Source of the DNA: Acholeplasmataceae bacterium
GTDB taxonomy: Bacteria > Bacillota_I > Bacilli_A > Acholeplasmatales > Acholeplasmataceae
Reading direction: 5' to 3'
Length of the DNA: 28,965 nt
Assembly (NCBI GenBank): GCA_023230825.1
Contig: JALNWO010000008.1
Span: forward strand, 1-28,965
Of the stretch, positions 15,971-25,443 are shown one piece after another. The notes beneath the pieces were generated by a model. The model had not been told where the DNA came from. It did no database searches and worked only from the letters and a program-made list of their open reading frames with translations. The position numbers and the translations under genes were made by a program. How positions within the stretch are numbered: position 1 is the stretch's first letter; every line of letters begins with the position of its first letter.

Positions 15971-18900
15971 TTATATTTTTCTTTTTCTTAAGAAGAAGAA
16001 TGCGCCAGCAGCACCAACGGCTGATACGCCACCGACAGTAACTATGATAATGACTGCGGTATTTGCTTTTGTAACATTAACAGTCACCTCACCAGTATAC
16101 GTTTGACCTTCAACTGTAACAGAGATAACTCCTGTTTGTTCACCTAAAACAGACGTGTCGATTCCACTAATGACTGCATCTTCTAAAGATACTACATCAC
16201 CAATAGTACCACTTGCCCATTTATATTTAGCAACAACTTTTGTTAAATCAATGTCTTTATTCACTGTTACATTGACAACATCTTCAATAACAATACCTTC
16301 AATAAAGTCAACAACTGTTACCGTAATTGTTATCGACTTGTTAAATGCAGGTCTTGCAGCGTCAGTAATCGTAACTTCTATTGTTGTTGTTCCAGCTTTA
16401 ATACCTTTAATAATACCATTCGCTGTCACTTCTGCAATTGATTCATCTGCTGATTGGTAAGAAAGAACACCAGTTGTTGCACTTGCGGGAACTCTAGAGA
16501 CACCAGCTGCAACGTTTTGGTTTATTCTAACAGTAATTTCTTCATCTGCAGCAACAATATCAGTATGCTCAATATAAATGCCCCAAACATTGCCATTATA
16601 ACGATAAACAACTTCTTCTGTAATATAACCTTCAACAATAATTTCACCAGTTCCAGCTATCATTGTGTCAGTTTCATCTTTTAAACCTGTCCATTTGTAA
16701 AGTGGAGTTCCAGCGTTAATGGTAATTGTGTCGCCTTCTAAGTAATATTCGTTGTAGTTTGTTTCATCTAAAATGGGTTGTGAGTCTTCGTAGATGAACC
16801 CTGGGAAAAGAGCGATGTTTGTTTGTAGTTGGTAAATTCCCTTAATCTCTTCTTCAGTTCCATCTGCTCTACGGTAAGTAATATTTTCAAACAATTCTTG
16901 TAAGTATGCAGCATTGGTAATGTTACCACTGTTCGTACTTGTATATGTAAATTGAATGAACGTTCCGTAAATGAACCAATCAACAATCGCAACTTCACTG
17001 ACTGTTTGATCATAATACTCATAAATTTCAACCGTTAATGTATCTGTATATTCTTCACCTTCATGCGTTATTTTAACTGTAACAACAACATCGCCAACAG
17101 TGGCTGTGCTGAAAGAAAGAACTTCATAATTGCCATCTAATTCAATTTCCATACTCTTGGAGTTATCGACATAGATTAAGCGATATGTTGTCAATTCTGG
17201 AGTAAATTCACCAAATGGTGTGTTGTGAGCCAAATAGTAGAGATTATATGTATTTACAAGTTCAACACCAATGATATCTTTTGCTTCACCAACTGTGATG
17301 TTAATTGTTTTATCAATACCAGCTAAGGAAGCTGTAATAACAACTTCACCTTCGCTAACACCAAGGACTAGACCTTTGGGTGTGACTGTTGCAACAGTTT
17401 CATCACTAGATGTAAAGACAGGTGTTCCATATGTTGTTTCTGGAGTGACTGAGTAAACAAGTTGTGTCGTTGAACCAACGGAAATAGCTGTTTCTGGTGC
17501 AGAGACTTCAAAACCTGTTGGATCAGCTTCAAATTCAACCCAAGTTGTTCCGGTATAAACATAGACATACTCTTGTTTTGTTTCAGCATAACCGAAGAAT
17601 GTACCACCGTGTCCATCGTGGTTACCATCAACGGTTCCGCCTTCATAACGGAAAATGGTTAACCCTTCAAATAACACCAGTTTATCACCGGCTAATGGTT
17701 GATATGATGAACTTAAGTATAACTCATAACGATGTCCACCTAAGTTTTTTAAACCTGCGATATGATCATGACTTCCCGCAATTGTAATATTTGCTCTAAC
17801 GTTGTCTAAAGCTTCACCAATAACGTTAATGTATTGCGCAACGTCAACTAAATCAAATTGGAAGTAAACAGCACCCCAGCCAGAGTCTGTACCATAACGC
17901 TCAACTTGAGCTTCTGGTAAAGAAACGACAATAAGGGTAAATGTATCACTATGACCATCAATTGTTACTGTTAAGTTGTATGATCCAACGACTGATAAAT
18001 CAAAATCGCCAGAAATATCATCAAGGGTTACAGGTAATTTAAGTCCGGTTGCATCACCATCTAAAATTTCATAAACAAGTAAATCTTGAACAAAAGCACG
18101 ACCTGTTGAAACCGTAATTTCTTTATCAGGGTTCGTTACTTTAATTCCAATTACTTGTAAAGCAGCTGGTAAAACAGTGACTTCAATTTCTTCAATAAAT
18201 TCACCTGCATAGACCTTAACTGTTGTTACACCTTCAGTTAGCGGTGTAATTAATCCTTCTGAAGAAACCGATGCAATTGCTGGATCTAAACTTTCATATA
18301 CAACAGCAATATTTGATTCTGCTGGTAACACTTCAGGAACCACTTGATAAGTGTCTTCATAAATTGTTAATTCAATTTCATCATCGGGAATTGCTAATCC
18401 TGTTGGAGCTACATAAACTTCCCAATAACCACCAGCTTCGGTGTCACCTTTAAAAATAAAGGATTGGTCAGCACTGATTTCTGGACCAAGTGGATCAACT
18501 GTATCTTTTAACATCGGCACAAAGCCTTCCTTAATGGTCAAAATATAGCCAAAGTAATCATAGCCTTGACCTCTGTTAATCGAAACTTGTTGGCCGACTG
18601 ATTCAACCTTAACTGCAGCTGCTTGACCAAATGGATCAATCAATTCAACTTTTGAATTGTCAAGCTCTTGCCAGTAATCTAAAGATAAAAGATCATCAAA
18701 GACGACAGCAATACCTTTGCCCCATCCACCAGCGATGTCTGTTGATAAGATTTCTGTAACAGCCATTTTTGGTACATAAACGATTAGAGTGAAAGTATCA
18801 CTATAAGCACCTAAAGTAACAGTTAAGTTGTATGTTCCTTCCTCTGTTAAATCATAAACTCCAGATATATCATCGAGTGTGACTGCTAATTTTAAACCAA

Positions 18901-19714
18901 GTTCATCGTCATCTAAAACTTCATAAACATCGAGAAAGTCAATGAAACCATTGTTTAAAGCAACAGCAATTTCTTTGTCTTTGTTCGTAACAACGATACC
19001 CACTTGTAGAGCAGCAGGTGGAAGAACAGTAACTTCAATTTCTTCAACAAATCCACCTGCGTATGCTTTAACGGTTGTTACGCCTTCTTCAATTGGTGTA
19101 ATTAATCCCGTTTTAGATACGGTTGCGATTGCTGGATTTAAGCTTTCATAAACAACTACGGCGTTTGATTCAATAGGTAACACCTCAGGAACTACTTGAT
19201 GGGTGTCTAGGTATACCGTTAATTCAACCTCGTTTGCATCAACAGAAAAACCAGTTGGAGCAACATATGCTTCCCAAGTTCCACCTGATGATGTGTCACC
19301 ACTAAATGTAAAGGATTGGTCAATTTTGATTTCTGGACCTAATGGTACATCCGTATCTTTTAACATTGGGGTGAAACCTTCTTTAAATGTTAAGACATAA
19401 CCATAGTAACCATAACCTTGGCCTCTATTAATCGCAATTTGTTGTCCCACTGATTCAACAACTACAGGGACAGCTTGACCTCGGGGATCAACAAGTTCAA
19501 TTTTTGAATTGTCGAGTTCTTCCCAATAGCCTAGAGTTAATAACTCATCGAAAGCGACAGCAATTCCTTCACCGTACGCACCAGCTATATTGGTTGACAA
19601 TACATCTACAACTGTCATTTCTGGTAGTGGGGGTTCTTCTGCAAGTACTCTAATCGTACTAACAGTAAATAAAAGTAGGAAAACAGAAATGATAACTTTA
19701 ATTTTTTTACTCAT
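15971..19714 (-). CDS. Large secreted, membrane-anchored protein with repeated Ig-like (Big_2) modules
   Basis: This 1247-residue protein has a signal peptide (about 1-25, ending in VLAEE) and a C-terminal membrane segment (AVIIIVTVGG...GAFFF) with an RKRKI tail, but no LPXTG-type motif, so it is probably held by the membrane. Residues 33-316 and 317-about 600 are two similar tandem modules, each made of a beta domain with GQGYxYxGY and GxIxxxQSF segments, a Big_2-like Ig domain (for example 153-230) and a third beta domain ending TFTLIV. Two more divergent modules follow, also with Big_2-like domains (SSDETVATV, SADESIAEV). No catalytic motif is seen. It likely binds the glycan or displays or spaces surface enzymes; this is inferred from its place between the lipoprotein enzymes and GH78. 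Confidence 0.8.
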   Translation of the reverse strand: MSKKIKVIISVFLLLFTVSTIRVLAEEPPLPEMTVVDVLSTNIAGAYGEGIAVAFDELLTLGYWEELDNSKIELVDPRGQAVPVVVESVGQQIAINRGQGYGYYGYVLTFKEGFTPMLKDTDVPLGPEIKIDQSFTFSGDTSSGGTWEAYVAPTGFSVDANEVELTVYLDTHQVVPEVLPIESNAVVVYESLNPAIATVSKTGLITPIEEGVTTVKAYAGGFVEEIEVTVLPPAALQVGIVVTNKDKEIAVALNNGFIDFLDVYEVLDDDELGLKLAVTLDDISGVYDLTEEGTYNLTVTLGAYSDTFTLIVYVPKMAVTEILSTDIAGGWGKGIAVVFDDLLSLDYWQELDNSKVELIDPFGQAAAVKVESVGQQVSINRGQGYDYFGYILTIKEGFVPMLKDTVDPLGPEISADQSFIFKGDTEAGGYWEVYVAPTGLAIPDDEIELTIYEDTYQVVPEVLPAESNIAVVYESLDPAIASVSSEGLITPLTEGVTTVKVYAGEFIEEIEVTVLPAALQVIGIKVTNPDKEITVSTGRAFVQDLLVYEILDGDATGLKLPVTLDDISGDFDLSVVGSYNLTVTIDGHSDTFTLIVVSLPEAQVERYGTDSGWGAVYFQFDLVDVAQYINVIGEALDNVRANITIAGSHDHIAGLKNLGGHRYELYLSSSYQPLAGDKLVLFEGLTIFRYEGGTVDGNHDGHGGTFFGYAETKQEYVYVYTGTTWVEFEADPTGFEVSAPETAISVGSTTQLVYSVTPETTYGTPVFTSSDETVATVTPKGLVLGVSEGEVVITASLAGIDKTINITVGEAKDIIGVELVNTYNLYYLAHNTPFGEFTPELTTYRLIYVDNSKSMEIELDGNYEVLSFSTATVGDVVVTVKITHEGEEYTDTLTVEIYEYYDQTVSEVAIVDWFIYGTFIQFTYTSTNSGNITNAAYLQELFENITYRRADGTEEEIKGIYQLQTNIALFPGFIYEDSQPILDETNYNEYYLEGDTITINAGTPLYKWTGLKDETDTMIAGTGEIIVEGYITEEVVYRYNGNVWGIYIEHTDIVAADEEITVRINQNVAAGVSRVPASATTGVLSYQSADESIAEVTANGIIKGIKAGTTTIEVTITDAARPAFNKSITITVTVVDFIEGIVIEDVVNVTVNKDIDLTKVVAKYKWASGTIGDVVSLEDAVISGIDTSVLGEQTGVISVTVEGQTYTGEVTVNVTKANTAVIIIVTVGGVSAVGAAGAFFFLRKRKI
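17925..19618. repeat. Two tandem about 850-base module repeats within the surface-protein gene
   Basis: Copy 1 spans about 19618-18767 and copy 2 about 18766-17925, a period of 284 codons in phase with the reading frame. The proteins agree along the whole length, for example VESVGQQ, RGQGY, VYESL, LITP, EGVTTVK and VTLDDISG. The copies have diverged, so this is an old duplication rather than a recent slippage product. Confidence 0.85.
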
Positions 19715-19726
19715 GTATTTCTCTCC

Positions 19727-20974
19727 TTATTCTTTGTTTTTATCTATTATTAAACTACTTGTAGTAATTCCACTTGAATCTAAAATATTGATGTAATAAT
19801 AAACCATCTCTTCAGCTACATCAAACGTAACTGTTTGTTCGTTAACACTTACATTCTTTCGACCATAACTCGCCTGAATATGGATGTCTTCTTCTGCATA
19901 TATGAGTCTTGCCCGATCAATTGTGATGTTTTCTGGCAACTCAATGGTCACCTCGTTTTTACTGGACGTTGGTTGCGTAATTATTTTTGGATATGGTTTA
20001 TCTTCATTCATTGCAGTCGCGAACAAATAGGGTTCTAAAAGGTCAGCTGCAATCCCTTGAGCGTGTAGTAAATTATCATGAATTGATAAATAACCGTTTG
20101 GTACCTTTAAATAGGTTTTCACTAAACTATCTAAACGGCTCGATTGATCCACATTACTGCCTAAAATTAACATCGGCGTTTGAATATGTCCAAGAGGATC
20201 ATCGTTATCAAAAATACTTGCTGCTGGTGAGACACTTAAATAGTCGCTTAAGTTTGAATCTGTTCCTTCATTGTTTAAAGTGACATATATAGGCACTGAG
20301 AAACTAAAGCGGTCGTCGTAACCAGTAATAACTGAAGCAATGAAACCACCCCAACTCACTCCGACAACACCAATTTTTAGTTTTTCAACATCGTCTAGAT
20401 TGTGAAGAAAGGAATTGGCAATAATCGCTGTTTTCGTTGCGTAATAAATCCATGTTTCTTCAATCGGTTTATTAAAATCGTTGAAATGTTGGTTCTTTGG
20501 AGTAGGATATACACTGTTTGTATAAAGTAAATTAGGTGTCAGCGACATATTAGCATCTTCTTTTGGTTGGTTTCCTTCTAAATCAACAGCTAACGCAACG
20601 TATCCTAAATCGGTCCAGCGGCTAACCCAATCTGGATAAGCGGTTCCGCCACCACCATGAAGTAATAAAACAGCGGGCATGTTCTCTTTGATAACAGCGG
20701 GATAACCTAAATATGCGAAAGCATAACTTTCTTGGCCTTGATAATCACTTCTTAACCAAACAGCTTTGATGTTTCGGTTATCAATATCTTTGTCTTCGTC
20801 ATAGTAAAATGTTGGTTTTTGCCATAGTTCATCTGGATAATTAATTCCGTTTTCATATACTGAGTGATTCGTCATGGTTCGATCCTTTTTTTCTTCTCCT
20901 GGTTGTTCCTCTGGTTGACAGGCAACTAAGAAAACAATTAACAAGAGCGAAAGTATTAATTTTAGCTTTTTCAT
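19727..20974 (-). CDS. Alpha/beta-hydrolase lipoprotein, putative carbohydrate esterase
   Basis: A 415-residue lipoprotein: signal peptide with lipobox LVAC and Cys19. The alpha/beta-hydrolase domain (about 75-320) has the oxyanion-region LLLHGGGG, the nucleophile elbow GVSWGG with Ser207, an acidic LILGSNVD region and a late HDNLLHAQG histidine candidate. It resembles dienelactone-hydrolase or acetylxylan-esterase-type enzymes. A C-terminal beta domain (about 330-415) may help bind substrate. Among glycosidase-like lipoproteins it probably removes O-acyl groups from the glycan at the cell surface. It starts 2 bases after the upstream gene with only a weak AGG site, so it relies on coupling. 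Substrate is not known. Confidence 0.75.
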   Translation of the reverse strand: MKKLKLILSLLLIVFLVACQPEEQPGEEKKDRTMTNHSVYENGINYPDELWQKPTFYYDEDKDIDNRNIKAVWLRSDYQGQESYAFAYLGYPAVIKENMPAVLLLHGGGGTAYPDWVSRWTDLGYVALAVDLEGNQPKEDANMSLTPNLLYTNSVYPTPKNQHFNDFNKPIEETWIYYATKTAIIANSFLHNLDDVEKLKIGVVGVSWGGFIASVITGYDDRFSFSVPIYVTLNNEGTDSNLSDYLSVSPAASIFDNDDPLGHIQTPMLILGSNVDQSSRLDSLVKTYLKVPNGYLSIHDNLLHAQGIAADLLEPYLFATAMNEDKPYPKIITQPTSSKNEVTIELPENITIDRARLIYAEEDIHIQASYGRKNVSVNEQTVTFDVAEEMVYYYINILDSSGITTSSLIIDKNKE

Positions 20975-20976
20975 TT

Positions 20977-22785
20977 TTAATACCTAAACTTTAGTCGACC
21001 AATGGGAGCACTATCTCCGGTAACATAGTAATCCATAATATCTTCATAATGCGTTACATTGTCGGCTACTTTAAAACCAATTTGAACATTATTAGCATTT
21101 AATCCTAATAGATGAAGCGGGATTTCTATTTGCATAATGTTGTTATTGATGGTGTATTTAACATCACCCACTTTTTCGAAGTTGTATCCTCCCGTTGATT
21201 TTTCTAATGATGTTGTCGCTGTATTTGGATTTCGGTTTAGGATATATTGGAATCCAGCAAAGCCTTCGTCATCATTTGTTTGGATAAAGACGTTCATCCA
21301 ATTTAAATCGGTGCCGTTATATGGTGTAATATTATCAAGTGTTTTAATGTAGAAATATAGATTTTCTTTGTTATGAGCCACTTTAATATCAGTGATATCG
21401 TTTCGATTGGAGTTATCAACATATCGTAATGATGCAACTGCACCTTGATAATCTCTTGCCATGGCATCACCGGCAAAATCTTTGTAGTGGGTATTCACAT
21501 AATTCCATAAGGCCAATGCATTTGGATTTTGAATATCGATGTTCACAAGTTTATGATCGTATTCGACATAATCGGTATATTTGAAACGTCTCACGTTTTG
21601 AATCAGCTGTAAATAGAAGTTGTCATTAAAGCCGCCTTTCATTAAATCAATATCACGTGAGTGTTCTTCATCAAAGACATCGACAAAATGAACACCTTCT
21701 GAATGTAATAATTTAATGGCCATCCATTCATTAAAACTCGTTACCATAACGTTAAAGATATCGTCTTCACGGCTAAACACATTGTCCCACATTGTTTGGA
21801 AACTCGCACCTGCTCTAAAGTTCTCTTCAACCATACCTGTTAAGTTGTTATAGCCTCGTTTTGTTTCTGGATCCATATTGCTCACACTAATTCGCGAATG
21901 ACTATGTTGTGCAACAGGTACGTTGACGCTGCCGTTGTGAATCCATTGTGGTGATTGCCAACTCATCCAAGGTAAAGCTTTTTCATTGAAATCTCCATTG
22001 GGCCATTGTGATTCATAAATGTCAAAGAATTCGTGATGTTCTTGGGCAATAAAATCATCATATGGATAATACTTCGTTTGGTCAGATGCACGATTATTTT
22101 CTTCGGTAATTCCAATAATGACTGGTTTTTCATCAAATCTAAACCAAACATCATAATATTTATCGGTTTGATAAAACTCTAGGTAAAGTTTATCAACAGT
22201 CATCCCTGAGTGACTGTTTGTATAAAAAATGATTTTAGGAACTGCAAACCCTTGATTATGATATTTTAATAACGTGTCTAAAAGTGTTCGCACTGGTTTC
22301 TGATAAATAGCTGCGTTTGTTGTATCAATAGCCAAATAATCAATTCCTGCCAATGTTAGCATTTCCACATGTCTTGTTAAAACCCATGGGTCAGAACTAT
22401 TATAATAACCGAACAATGGTTCGCCCCAAAAGTGGAATTCATCGGTACGACTGGCGTCACTCCCAGCAGGATCAAATAAAATCTGGGTTCCTTCTTCTGT
22501 TTGAAGTAATTCAGTGATGTTATAAATCCCATTTTGCATGTGAGGGTGTTGTCCTAACCAAACTGAATAAAACAAGCCAACATAACGAGTTTTATCCGCT
22601 TTGACATTATCCGCAGGTTTAATTTCTCTGCCTAGAGCATCCGTACCCGCTAAGTTCATCATCGTATACATTTGCGGATTTAAATTTCTTTCATCATACT
22701 TTTTGTCATCTGCCATACCCGGTTCACATCCTAACAAAGTAATTACAAAAACAAATAACAAGATTGGTAATATAATTTTTTTCAT
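20977..22785 (-). CDS. Glycoside hydrolase-like lipoprotein (GH71/GH99-type barrel plus CBM9-like domain), copy 2
   Basis: This 602-residue lipoprotein (lipobox LLGC, Cys20) is paralogous to its upstream neighbour over the whole length. The N-terminal two thirds look like a TIM-barrel glycosidase of the broad GH71/GH99-like group: YVGLFYSVWLG, FHFWGEPLFGYY, IDYLAIDTTN, FYTNSHS, WFRFDEKP, ESQWPNG and an FNEWMAIK segment with the Asn-Glu-Trp signature. The C-terminal part (about 450-602) contains NDITDIKVAHNKENLYF and resembles CBM9-type beta-sandwich domains. It probably acts outside the cell on the same glycan as the other lipoproteins. I do not recognise a characterised member, so bond and sugar specificity are unknown. 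AAGGAGG precedes the start. Confidence 0.68.
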   Translation of the reverse strand: MKKIILPILLFVFVITLLGCEPGMADDKKYDERNLNPQMYTMMNLAGTDALGREIKPADNVKADKTRYVGLFYSVWLGQHPHMQNGIYNITELLQTEEGTQILFDPAGSDASRTDEFHFWGEPLFGYYNSSDPWVLTRHVEMLTLAGIDYLAIDTTNAAIYQKPVRTLLDTLLKYHNQGFAVPKIIFYTNSHSGMTVDKLYLEFYQTDKYYDVWFRFDEKPVIIGITEENNRASDQTKYYPYDDFIAQEHHEFFDIYESQWPNGDFNEKALPWMSWQSPQWIHNGSVNVPVAQHSHSRISVSNMDPETKRGYNNLTGMVEENFRAGASFQTMWDNVFSREDDIFNVMVTSFNEWMAIKLLHSEGVHFVDVFDEEHSRDIDLMKGGFNDNFYLQLIQNVRRFKYTDYVEYDHKLVNIDIQNPNALALWNYVNTHYKDFAGDAMARDYQGAVASLRYVDNSNRNDITDIKVAHNKENLYFYIKTLDNITPYNGTDLNWMNVFIQTNDDEGFAGFQYILNRNPNTATTSLEKSTGGYNFEKVGDVKYTINNNIMQIEIPLHLLGLNANNVQIGFKVADNVTHYEDIMDYYVTGDSAPIGRLKFRY

Positions 22786-22794
22786 GTCGCCTCC

Positions 22795-24564
22795 TTAGTA
22801 GCCATACACATAGCTGAATCTGCCTATTGGTGCACTATCTCCAGTTACGTAATAATCCATTATCTCATCATATCGAGTGACGTTATCCGCGACTTTAAAC
22901 TCGACATAAACTTGATTTCCTTTAAGACCTAATTGGCTTAAAGGTATTTTAACCATCATGACGTTACCAAAGACATGCATATCGATATTTGCAATTTTCT
23001 CCCACACATACCCTCCTGTTGATTTTTCTAAAGATGTTTGATTCGTTCCAGGGTTTCGATTCACGATGTAATTGTATCCAGCAAAACTTGGAACATCACT
23101 TTTTGTCTTGAGAAGGATATTCATCCAGTTAAGGTCGGTCCCATTGTATGGGGTAATTAGATCTACTGTTTCAACTTTAATGTAAAGATGATTTTGATCA
23201 TGGGTAATTGAAACATCGGTAATATCATTTCTATTTGAGTTATCGGTGTAATTAAATGTACTTGCAGCGTTACGGAAATTCCTTGCAAGGGCGTCACCAG
23301 CAAAATCTTTAAAGTTTGCTTTTACTGAGTTCCATTGAACGAGTGTTTCATCGGTAATATCAATGGTGTTTTGTTCATATATGTAATGTTTAGGTGCATC
23401 AAAGGCATACTCTCTTGCATATTTTAATGTTTGAATTAAATAATTGTCTTGATAGCCTTTTTTAGGCATTTCAATATCTCGAGAATATTCTTCATTGAAG
23501 GTATCTACGAAAAAGATATCTTGACCGTCTTCGTATTTAATTGCGATCCATTCATTAAAGCCAGTAATAAAGACATTATTGACGGTATCAAAATTATTAA
23601 AAACTGTGCTCCATTGACCGTCGTAGTTTGATCCCTCATTTACGAGATTCGAATTGTTTGAGAAAGTTGAATAATCAAAGCCTCGGCCATAATTACTTCT
23701 AGCTCCCTCACTCATCCGGGCACCTGGGTGTTGGGCCAAGGAAACTGAAATAGTTCCATCATTGAAAATGGTTTGGGGAAATTTCCAATCCATCCACGGA
23801 AAACCTCGATTTAAATCTTCATCATGGCCAAATGGCCACTGGGATTCTCTAAAGTCAAAAAAATCAAAATATAATTCTCGTTCATCAGGTCTTAATTCTG
23901 AACTAACACCAATAATAAGAGGTTTTTCATCAAAGCTAAACCAAAGATGTTCATATTTACCTTCTTCAAACCATAACTCCCATAAGCGGTTAATGGTCAC
24001 TCGCGAATGACTATTGGTGTAAAAGACGACTTTAGGAACATCAAATCCTTGTTGGTAAAATTGATCAAGAACTTCAAAAATGGTGTTAATAGCCTCAATA
24101 TAGATTACTGAGTTCGTTAAATCATATACCAAATAATCAATACCTATCATTGTAAAGAGTTCAACATGTCTCGTTACAACCCAGGGATCACTTGATTGGT
24201 AATATCCGTAGAGTGGCTCACCCCAATAATGGAATGCACCAACAGGGCTAAAAAGATCACCATCAATATCGTATAAAGAATCTGGATTCATTTCTAACAG
24301 TTCAGAAATGTTGTATAAGCCGGTTGTGTGAAAACCATGCCAAATATGATAAAACAGACCAATATATTTACCATTTCTTTGGTCACCAGGAAGCGCCACT
24401 CTTCCGAGAGCGTCGGTGGCAACAATATTGTTAATTGTATATTCTTGGCTTGTTAAATCTCTTTCATCTGTTTCTCTTGGCAATTCATCGTCTTTACACG
24501 CGATGAGGCCAATCGCCACAGCCAACATCATAATAAAAATTGTAATTTTTTTAAATAAACTCAT
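22795..24564 (-). CDS. Glycoside hydrolase-like lipoprotein (GH71/GH99-type barrel plus CBM9-like domain), copy 1
   Basis: A 589-residue lipoprotein (lipobox LIAC, Cys23) with the same layout as the following gene. Barrel segments include YIGLFYHIWHG, FHYWGEPLYGYY, IDYLVYDLTN, FYTNSHS, WFSFDEKP, RESQWPFG and FNEWIAIK; the CBM9-like tail has NDITDVSITHDQNHLYI and PYNGTDLNWMN. Residues shared by both copies cluster in these blocks, while the loops between differ (for example around residues 260-310), as expected for paralogs that act on related but different linkages. It lies 9 bases after the MalG-type permease gene and has a strong GAGGAGG site. Enzymatic activity is inferred from the fold-like motifs only. 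Confidence 0.68.
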   Translation of the reverse strand: MSLFKKITIFIMMLAVAIGLIACKDDELPRETDERDLTSQEYTINNIVATDALGRVALPGDQRNGKYIGLFYHIWHGFHTTGLYNISELLEMNPDSLYDIDGDLFSPVGAFHYWGEPLYGYYQSSDPWVVTRHVELFTMIGIDYLVYDLTNSVIYIEAINTIFEVLDQFYQQGFDVPKVVFYTNSHSRVTINRLWELWFEEGKYEHLWFSFDEKPLIIGVSSELRPDERELYFDFFDFRESQWPFGHDEDLNRGFPWMDWKFPQTIFNDGTISVSLAQHPGARMSEGARSNYGRGFDYSTFSNNSNLVNEGSNYDGQWSTVFNNFDTVNNVFITGFNEWIAIKYEDGQDIFFVDTFNEEYSRDIEMPKKGYQDNYLIQTLKYAREYAFDAPKHYIYEQNTIDITDETLVQWNSVKANFKDFAGDALARNFRNAASTFNYTDNSNRNDITDVSITHDQNHLYIKVETVDLITPYNGTDLNWMNILLKTKSDVPSFAGYNYIVNRNPGTNQTSLEKSTGGYVWEKIANIDMHVFGNVMMVKIPLSQLGLKGNQVYVEFKVADNVTRYDEIMDYYVTGDSAPIGRFSYVYGY

Positions 24565-24573
24565 AAATCCTCC

Positions 24574-25443
24574 TCACTTAATTCCTGTCATAACAATGCC
24601 TTCAATTAAATGCTTTTGAAAAATGGAAAATAAGATGATGGGCACTATTGTTAAAAAGACACTTCCAGCCATCCGCATATGAACCATGTTGGCGGCTGCA
24701 TTAACATCTGTAGACTGTAAGAAAATTAAATACGGTAATGTCCTCGGTGCTTCTGAAGACGACATAAAGACAAGAGGTCCATAGTAATCGCCCCAGTTGG
24801 CAATAAAGACGGTTACAATAATATAAATTAAAACTGGTTTACATAACGGTAAAATGATTTGCCAATAAATCCTAAATGTTCCGGCACCATCGATTTTCGC
24901 CGCTTCTTCCAAATCTTTTGGAATGGCTCGCATAAATTGTCTTAATAAAAAGATATAAATCGCGCCACCACCAAATAAATTGGGAATCATTAATGGCTTC
25001 AGTGTATCTAACCAGCCAATCTTTGAATACATGACGTATAAAGGAATTTGCGTAACAATTCCTGGCAGCATCATCGTACTCATCATAAAGGCAAACATAA
25101 ACTTTTTCCCTTTCCATTCGAGTTTCGCAAAGGAAAAGGCGATGAGTGAAGCTGATAAAGGGACAACAATAATATTAAAGGTCACAACAATGATTGAATT
25201 CATAGTTGCTTTTAAATAGTCTGCTTCGGTAAATAGGTCAACATAGTTCGTGAATTGTGGTTTTTTAGGAAACAACTGCACGATTGGATTAATGACTTCG
25301 ACTGAATTCATTAAACTTTTAGAGACCATAAAGACGTAAGGGAAAATGAGGATAATGGCGATGGCAACCATTAAGGCAAATAACGAAATGGTCACTAATC
25401 TTTTTTTGCGTAATGCCTTTTTGTTGGCTAGATCTACTGTCAT
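24574..25443 (-). CDS. Carbohydrate ABC transporter permease, MalG-type (CUT1)
   Basis: This 289-residue inner-membrane permease has about six hydrophobic segments and the cytoplasmic EAA loop EAAKIDGAGTFRIYWQIILPL that docks the ATPase. It pairs with the preceding MalF-type permease, whose stop overlaps its start as TAATG. With the binding protein it would import a sugar, here probably a rhamnose-containing oligosaccharide given the cytoplasmic GH78. No ATP-binding subunit is encoded in the window. Confidence 0.92.
   Translation of the reverse strand: MTVDLANKKALRKKRLVTISLFALMVAIAIILIFPYVFMVSKSLMNSVEVINPIVQLFPKKPQFTNYVDLFTEADYLKATMNSIIVVTFNIIVVPLSASLIAFSFAKLEWKGKKFMFAFMMSTMMLPGIVTQIPLYVMYSKIGWLDTLKPLMIPNLFGGGAIYIFLLRQFMRAIPKDLEEAAKIDGAGTFRIYWQIILPLCKPVLIYIIVTVFIANWGDYYGPLVFMSSSEAPRTLPYLIFLQSTDVNAAANMVHMRMAGSVFLTIVPIILFSIFQKHLIEGIVMTGIK

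Noticed and set aside
16155..19400. Several plus-strand open frames opposite the surface-protein gene
   Set aside because: Low-complexity, Thr/Ser- or Ile-rich shadows of a repetitive gene; copies appear wherever the module repeats.
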